From an uncultured Lachnobacterium sp. (lineage in GTDB: Bacteria; Bacillota; Clostridia; Lachnospirales; Lachnospiraceae), in assembly GCA_900552085.1 (NCBI GenBank), contig URYB01000069.1:1-10540 (forward strand): a DNA stretch of 10,540 nucleotides, written 5' to 3'. The notes beneath the pieces are model-generated. The model worked only from the letters and a program-made list of their open reading frames with translations. It had not been told where the DNA came from and made no database searches. This document shows, in pieces, positions 6,487 to 10,540 of this stretch. A program made the position numbers and the translations under genes. Position 1 is the stretch's first letter. Every line of letters begins with the position of its first letter.

Positions 6487-6906
6487 TTATTCAAATACAA
6501 CTTCCTCATCCCGCTGTTCAAGTTTCAGCACAATGTACGGGCAGCTCGGAGCAGCACTTACTTCTTCTCCCGGCTGTGGTCCTGTAAGTGTGGTCTTTAC
6601 ACACACTGCATTGTCACTCAGATAACATTGATCCACGGTAATACAATATCCGCCGGTTTCCTGCTGTCCATAGCCCCTTGCTATGTATAAATATTCGTTA
6701 TCCCTGTATGTCAGTGTAAATTTTTCTTCCAATTTGCTTTCCACCTGTTCTTTCAGTGTCTCCGGTATCTCTTCCGGTCGCACAACGGTAAACTCCAGAT
6801 CCTGCACTTTTTTCTGACTCTGAAGCATTGTACAGCCGGATAACAAAACGGACAACAATAACACCATACAAATCAGTGAAAACCCTTTACTATTTTTTAC
6901 CTGCAT
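6487..6906 (-). CDS. Lipoprotein with PrcB-like C-terminal domain
   Basis: This is a 139-aa predicted lipoprotein. A hydrophobic N-terminus leads to the lipobox LLSGC with the lipidated cysteine at C25, so the mature protein should be anchored on the outer membrane face. Residues about 72-135 (YIARGYGQQETGGYCITVDQ, then a CPYIVLKLEQ end) match the PrcB C-terminal domain pattern: an ARG-x-GGY start, a charged middle and a PYxVLKL strand. PrcB was named as a subunit of a Treponema protease complex, but most members have no known role. The start is supported by AGGCGG about 9 bases upstream. The gene is divergent from plsC and 112 bases upstream of veg; no terminator is seen between it and the veg promoter. 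Confidence 0.8.
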   Translation of the reverse strand: MQVKNSKGFSLICMVLLLSVLLSGCTMLQSQKKVQDLEFTVVRPEEIPETLKEQVESKLEEKFTLTYRDNEYLYIARGYGQQETGGYCITVDQCYLSDNAVCVKTTLTGPQPGEEVSAAPSCPYIVLKLEQRDEEVVFE

Positions 6907-6928
6907 TTTTAATCCGCCTATTCATTCT

Positions 6929-6948
6929 TATGCTATCCTATGCAATCC
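6929..6948. repeat. Two tandem 10-bp repeats just upstream of plsC promoter
   Basis: TATGCTATCC (6929-6938) is followed directly by TATGCAATCC (6939-6948), 9 of 10 identical. The copies are one DNA helical turn apart and end 3 bases before the -35 of plsC. They may be an activator or repressor site; chance is not excluded. Confidence 0.35.
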
Positions 6949-6951
6949 GCA

Positions 6952-6980
6952 TTGATTTCATGCATAAATTTATATATAAT
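6952..6980 (+). promoter_or_regulatory. Sigma-A promoter of plsC
   Basis: TTGATT (6952-6957), a 17-base spacer and a perfect TATAAT (6975-6980) form a strong promoter. Transcription should start near 6987, leaving a leader of about 57 bases. That leader contains the inverted repeat TCTTTTGA (6998-7005) / TCAAAAGA (7020-7027), which could form a weak hairpin just before the ribosome site. Confidence 0.8.
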
Positions 6981-7043
6981 AATATGATGAACAAAAATCT
7001 TTTGACCATCACATCATTATCAAAAGAAAGAAAGAGGTAACCC

Positions 7044-7790
7044 ATGCGAACCATTCTTGTAGTATTATATGTATTTCTGTTCCTGCTGCTCGGCCTGCCA
7101 GTACTTGGCATTGAATGGATTATTTCCAAATTCAACAAACAGGCTGCTGATATCAGTCAGTTGCGAATTGTACAGTGGGGCTTCCGCTGTGTCTCTTTCC
7201 TTGCCGGAATCAAACTTACCGTAAAAGGCGAAGAGAATGTACCAACCGATCAGGCGGTTCTTTACATCGGCAATCACAGAAGCTTCTTTGACATCGTAGT
7301 CACCTATGCCAGATGTCCGGGACTGACTGGCTATATCTCCAAAGACGGTGTGAACAAAGTTCCCGTTCTCGGCATCTGGATGCGTCGTCTTTACTGTCTG
7401 TTTTTAGACCGTAAGGATCTCAAACAGGGACTGAAAGTCATTCTGACCGCTATCGATCAGGTAAAATCTGGCATTTCCATCTGTATCTTCCCGGAAGGCA
7501 CACGAAACAAAGATGCCGAACACCCGGACACCCTTCTTCCATTCAAAGAAGGCTCCTTTAAAATCGCGCAGAAAACGAAATGTCCGATAGTTCCTATGGT
7601 ACTTACCGGTACTGCAGATGTATTCGAGAATCATTTTCCATGGGTCAGATCCGCAAAAGTTACATTAACCTACGGAAAACCGATCTATGTATCCGAACTT
7701 TCCAAAGAAGACCAGAAGCGTCTCGGCAGTTACTGTCAGGAAATCATTCAGGATATATTAAATCAGGAACTCGCATCACAAGGAAAATAA
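7044..7790 (+). CDS. plsC: 1-acyl-sn-glycerol-3-phosphate acyltransferase (PlsC family)
   Basis: This enzyme adds the second acyl chain to lysophosphatidic acid to make phosphatidic acid, the precursor of membrane phospholipids, at the cytoplasmic membrane. The 248 aa show all four acyltransferase motifs: H78xxxxD83 (NHRSFFD), an Arg-containing motif II (FLDRKD, R123), FPEGTR at 149-154, and a P181-IVPM motif IV. A hydrophobic N-terminal segment at about 4-26 anchors it to the membrane. AAGAGGT lies just upstream of the ATG at 7044. It is a single gene between a divergent lipoprotein gene and convergent glcK, with its own promoter and a terminator 20 bases after the stop. Acyl-donor preference (acyl-ACP or acyl-CoA) cannot be read here; bacterial members normally use acyl-ACP. 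Confidence 0.93.
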   Translation: MRTILVVLYVFLFLLLGLPVLGIEWIISKFNKQAADISQLRIVQWGFRCVSFLAGIKLTVKGEENVPTDQAVLYIGNHRSFFDIVVTYARCPGLTGYISKDGVNKVPVLGIWMRRLYCLFLDRKDLKQGLKVILTAIDQVKSGISICIFPEGTRNKDAEHPDTLLPFKEGSFKIAQKTKCPIVPMVLTGTADVFENHFPWVRSAKVTLTYGKPIYVSELSKEDQKRLGSYCQEIIQDILNQELASQGK

Positions 7791-7808
7791 ATTTTATTCA
7801 TTACACAC

Positions 7809-7856
7809 AAAAGCGGTCGTGCTACTGTACTTTTCACAGTAACACAACCGCTTTTT
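7809..7856. terminator. Shared terminator of plsC and glcK
   Basis: AAAAGCGGT (7809-7817) pairs with ACCGCTTTT (7847-7855), then GTG/CAC, then TACTGT/ACAGTA around a 7-base loop. TTTTT-ATT follows on the plus strand and TTTT on the minus strand, so it can stop both convergent transcripts. Two positions (7818/7846 and 7822/7842) are C-A mismatches in plus-strand RNA but G-U pairs in minus-strand RNA, so the stem is fuller on the glcK side. Confidence 0.88.
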
Positions 7857-7893
7857 ATTGATTTCGAAATCTTTTTTGCTAACTATTCTGAGC

Positions 7894-8835
7894 TTAATTA
7901 TTGATGATCAGGTTCATGGAACCATAAATTCCTGCATCATTTCCAAGAGATGCCAGCTCGAAACGTGTATCACGGCATGCCTTGAAAGAAGTCTCCTGAT
8001 AATGTTTCTTGATCGTATCAATAAGGATCTGTCCTGCCTTTGATACACCGCCACCGATTACAATAACTTCCGGATTTACTACACATGCGATATTTGAAAG
8101 TGTAGATCCAAGAATCTCTCCAACTTCGTCTACCAGAAGCAATGCAACAGCGTCCCCTGCTTTTGCCTCATCAAAGATATCCTTTGCAGTGATATTTTCA
8201 AATTTGCGTAAAGAGGTCTCGTCCTGTGTCTTTGCAAGTTTACGCTTTGCCATACGAACGATACCGGTTGCTGATGTATACTGTTCCAGACATCCATACT
8301 GTCCACAGTTACACGGTTCAATTTCATCGTTATTTACCGTGATATGTCCGATCTCACCGCCGGCTCCGTTGTATCCTGCTACAATTTTACCATCAACGAT
8401 GATTCCACCACCGACACCGGTGCCCAGTGTTACCATAATAACATCCTTACTTCCTTTTGCACCACCCTGCCACATCTCACCGAGTGCTGCAACGTTTGCA
8501 TCGTTTCCTACTTTGACAGGCAGACCTGTAAGACGTCCAAGTTCTTCTGCCACGTTAATAATTCCCCAGCCAAGATTGACACAATTCAAAACAACTCCGT
8601 CATTTCTTACCGGTCCCGGAACTCCGATACCGATGCCTTCGATTTCAGCCTTGCTGATACCTTCCTGTGCCAGCTTATTGTCAATGGACTTTGCAATGTC
8701 CGGAAGTACAGCCTTTCCATTGTCATCTGTATTGGTTGTAATCTCCCATTTGTCGAGAAGCTTGCCGCTTGTCTCAAAAAATCCCATCTTTACCGTAGTT
8801 CCACCTACATCTACTCCAAAACCATATTTCTTCAA
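7894..8835 (-). CDS. glcK: ROK family glucokinase
   Basis: This cytosolic enzyme phosphorylates glucose with ATP to glucose-6-phosphate at the entry of glycolysis. The 313 aa carry the ROK signature set: the N-terminal phosphate loop DVGGTTVK (9-16), catalytic D112 in GNDANVAALGE, the second ATP motif TLGTGVGGG (137-144), EIGH with H164, and the zinc cluster CNCGQYGCLEQY with C175, C177 and C182. The C-terminal GGGVSKAG motif is also present. The zinc set argues for a ROK sugar kinase rather than a ROK repressor, and no DNA-binding domain precedes it. Fructokinase or N-acetylmannosamine kinase activity is less likely but possible. The start is TTG, set by AGGAGG at 8844-8849, eight bases upstream, because the family motif begins directly after it. 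It directly follows a small ORF and a PBP gene on the same strand. Confidence 0.92.
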   Translation of the reverse strand: MKKYGFGVDVGGTTVKMGFFETSGKLLDKWEITTNTDDNGKAVLPDIAKSIDNKLAQEGISKAEIEGIGIGVPGPVRNDGVVLNCVNLGWGIINVAEELGRLTGLPVKVGNDANVAALGEMWQGGAKGSKDVIMVTLGTGVGGGIIVDGKIVAGYNGAGGEIGHITVNNDEIEPCNCGQYGCLEQYTSATGIVRMAKRKLAKTQDETSLRKFENITAKDIFDEAKAGDAVALLLVDEVGEILGSTLSNIACVVNPEVIVIGGGVSKAGQILIDTIKKHYQETSFKACRDTRFELASLGNDAGIYGSMNLIINN

Positions 8836-8934
8836 TTACTCTTCCTCCTGGATTTCGTATTTATCTGCCTCTATTTTAGCATAGGAATGCGTTTCATCCA
8901 ACCCATATTTTTCAAGAAAAGAAGCAAATAACAC
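8836..8934 (-). CDS. Putative 32-aa small protein, coupled to glcK
   Basis: A minus-strand GTG-started ORF encodes 32 residues beginning VLFASFLEKYGLDETH and ending in the acidic EIQEEE. A GGAG lies 8 bases before the GTG, inside the end of the PBP gene, and the GTG is 6 bases after the PBP start of stop. The TAA abuts the glcK TTG with no gap, so the glcK ribosome site sits inside this ORF, a layout typical of translational coupling. It is mostly soluble, helical and acidic, with a hydrophobic first turn. No family was recognised. It is in the same frame as the PBP, separated by TAG-AAA. It is either a genuine small protein, a leader ORF or the remnant of a longer PBP tail. Confidence 0.5.
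   Translation of the reverse strand: MLFASFLEKYGLDETHSYAKIEADKYEIQEEE
8844..8849 (-). promoter_or_regulatory. Ribosome binding site of glcK
   Basis: AGGAGG on the minus strand lies eight bases before the TTG. It decides the non-ATG start and lies within the small upstream ORF. Confidence 0.85.
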
Positions 8935-8937
8935 TTT

Positions 8938-10540
8938 CTATTCTCCAGTATCTGCTCCGCTGTCTCCACCGGTATCCTCACCATTGTCACCACCGGAATT
9001 ATTCTGATCATCTCCACCCGTGTTATTATCCGAATTGTCATTACTCTGATTGTTGTTCTGATCATTATTCTGGCTGTTATCTGATGAATTGTTATCCTCA
9101 CTGTTATTGTTCTTGTCATCCGTATTGTTTGTATCCGCAGGATCTTTCTTGGAATCGTCCCTTTCCGAATCCTTCTGATCAGCTTCCGAATCTTTTTCCG
9201 CTTCTGAATCTTTCTGGTCTTCTCGCTCCTGCTCCTTTTCCGACTCTTCATCCTGCTGCTTCTGGATAAATTCATCGGACAGTTTTGCATATGGAAGGAA
9301 GTCCATCGGATTCAGACCTTCATGAATCGCTGACATATACGCTTTCCAGATCTGTCCCGGATACGTACTTCCGCTAAGGTTACTGATTGCCTTCGGATAA
9401 TCACATCCAACCCACACACTGGTCGTGTAGTATCTTGTATAACCGACAAACCATCCATCCTTATGATCATTGGTCGTTCCGGTTTTTCCTGCGCACGGCA
9501 TATTGCTCAGTTTCAATGATTTACCTGTACCGCTATCCATAACCGTCGTAAGTACATCGGTCATTGTTCTTGCAGCATCCTGTTCGTAGATGGATACTTC
9601 TGTCATCTGTGAAGAGTAGACTACATTCTCATCCGCATCCACAATTGATTGAATACAATTTGGCTGTCGGAACATACCATCATTTTCCAATGCCGCATAC
9701 GCCGATGCCATCTCCAGCGGAGACACTCCCTTGGTAAATCCTCCCAGTGAAGTGGCCAGTGTATAGTCATCTTTTACAATACTGCTGAAATTCATGTTCT
9801 TAAGATATTGCAGACCAACCTTAGGCGTTATCTGTTCATATACCTGCCATGCGACCGTATTCAGTGATTTCGCCACTGCATAGCGAAGCGGCACTTTGCC
9901 CGCATATGTATTCGTCGCATTGGACGGACCACCCTCAAATTTGTGATCATCCACAATTGTATTCGGATCATAGCCCCGTTCAAAGGCCGGTGTGTAAACG
10001 ATCAGCGGCTTAATAGAACTTCCCGGCTGCCTGTGGCTCTGGAATGCACGATTCAATGTATAGGAATTAAAATCCTGATCCCGTCCTCCAACGATAGCCA
10101 CCACATATCCGGTATTGTTATCAATCGTAACTGCAGCACCCTGCATATTATAGGTACCGTCATCATTTTTCTCGGTAAATCCCGCAAGTGTGTCATCTAC
10201 TGTACTTTGCAGCTTTTTCTGCTTATCCATATCGATGGTTGTATAAATCTTGTATCCACCGGAATAAAGCTTTTTCTGACACGCTGCATAAAGTTCATCA
10301 TACTGTTCATTGTATGCTTCCTTTTCCTCATCCGAATCAAAATAGTACTGGAAAGTGAATCCTTCCTGCTCCATCAATGCACGTGTCGCGCAATAATACG
10401 CATATGTGTCCACATAATTGTTTATCTTATCCGTGTTTTTCTTCTTTGGACGGTTCAGTTCAATATCTTCCTTCGTTGCCTCATAATATTGTTCCTGTGT
10501 GATTTTACCATCATCCTTCATATTTTGAAGAATCAGATCA
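8938..10540 (-). CDS. Class A penicillin-binding protein, 3' part (transpeptidase domain)
   Basis: Bifunctional class A PBPs polymerise and cross-link peptidoglycan. The frame is open to the window edge (DLILQNMKDDGKIT...), so the start and the glycosyltransferase (GT51) domain lie outside. Residues are numbered from the Met at 10521. A PBP1A-type GT/TP linker comes first (ITQEQYYEA). The transpeptidase domain at about 90-410 has catalytic S168 and K171 in QPGSSIKP, the SxN triad S219-L220-N221 and KTG at 346-348 followed by TTN. These are complete, so it should be active. The last ~110 residues are highly biased to Asp, Asn, Ser, Glu, Gln and Gly, an extended extracytoplasmic tail that may reach into the wall. 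A small ORF and glcK follow directly on the same strand. Confidence 0.95.
   Translation of the reverse strand, partial: DLILQNMKDDGKITQEQYYEATKEDIELNRPKKKNTDKINNYVDTYAYYCATRALMEQEGFTFQYYFDSDEEKEAYNEQYDELYAACQKKLYSGGYKIYTTIDMDKQKKLQSTVDDTLAGFTEKNDDGTYNMQGAAVTIDNNTGYVVAIVGGRDQDFNSYTLNRAFQSHRQPGSSIKPLIVYTPAFERGYDPNTIVDDHKFEGGPSNATNTYAGKVPLRYAVAKSLNTVAWQVYEQITPKVGLQYLKNMNFSSIVKDDYTLATSLGGFTKGVSPLEMASAYAALENDGMFRQPNCIQSIVDADENVVYSSQMTEVSIYEQDAARTMTDVLTTVMDSGTGKSLKLSNMPCAGKTGTTNDHKDGWFVGYTRYYTTSVWVGCDYPKAISNLSGSTYPGQIWKAYMSAIHEGLNPMDFLPYAKLSDEFIQKQQDEESEKEQEREDQKDSEAEKDSEADQKDSERDDSKKDPADTNNTDDKNNNSEDNNSSDNSQNNDQNNNQSNDNSDNNTGGDDQNNSGGDNGEDTGGDSGADTGE

Noticed and set aside
8009..8884. 291-codon plus-strand ORF opposite glcK
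   Set aside because: It is antisense to a gene with complete ROK motifs, is Pro/Ser/Thr-rich with no family pattern, and has no ribosome site.
8871..9290. 139-codon minus-strand ORF rich in Arg, Ile and Thr
   Set aside because: It is a frame-shifted reading of the PBP's repetitive Asp/Asn codon tail.

Overview
The window looks like core chromosomal DNA from a spore-forming, low-to-moderate GC Clostridia member, most likely Lachnospiraceae. The evidence is a SipL-like spore-coat protein next to Veg, good AGGAGG ribosome binding sites, some TTG starts, an N-terminal SEC-C zinc motif on methionine aminopeptidase, and ROK glucokinase as the hexokinase. No mobile element, CRISPR array, rRNA or tRNA was seen. 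The species cannot be named from the sequence alone.

Layout from left to right. Bases 1-139 hold a structured intergenic repeat: two copies of a short unit, each ending in a perfect hairpin whose stems differ in sequence but stay complementary. Bases 140-2970 (minus strand) are a compact run transcribed as nlpC/P60 hydrolase, then a SurA-N-like membrane-anchored protein, then map (type I methionine aminopeptidase). Bases 2971-3223 hold a promoter region, a 15-bp palindrome, a very long palindromic element and a smaller hairpin. Bases 3224-4441 (minus) encode a CD225-like multi-span membrane protein with an extracytoplasmic C-terminal domain. Bases 4503-6374 (minus) hold veg followed by the sipL-like gene, separated by a terminator-like hairpin that also contains the likely sipL ribosome binding site. 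A sigma-A-type promoter for veg lies at 6433-6461. Bases 6487-6906 (minus) encode a PrcB-like lipoprotein. It is divergent from plsC (7044-7790, plus), which has a near-consensus promoter. plsC converges on glcK (7894-8835, minus) across a shared terminator. Upstream of glcK on the minus strand are a 32-codon small ORF (8836-8934) and the 3' part of a class A penicillin-binding protein (8938 to the window edge).

The common theme is envelope and spore biology. A peptidoglycan synthase, a peptidoglycan hydrolase, a membrane-anchored foldase-like protein, a phospholipid acyltransferase, a lipoprotein and a spore-coat organiser sit alongside two housekeeping enzymes (Map, glucokinase). I did not find an obviously new multi-gene system. 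The items most worth a second look are small: the sipL start region, the small ORF coupled to glcK, the covarying hairpin repeats and the long palindrome upstream of nlpC.
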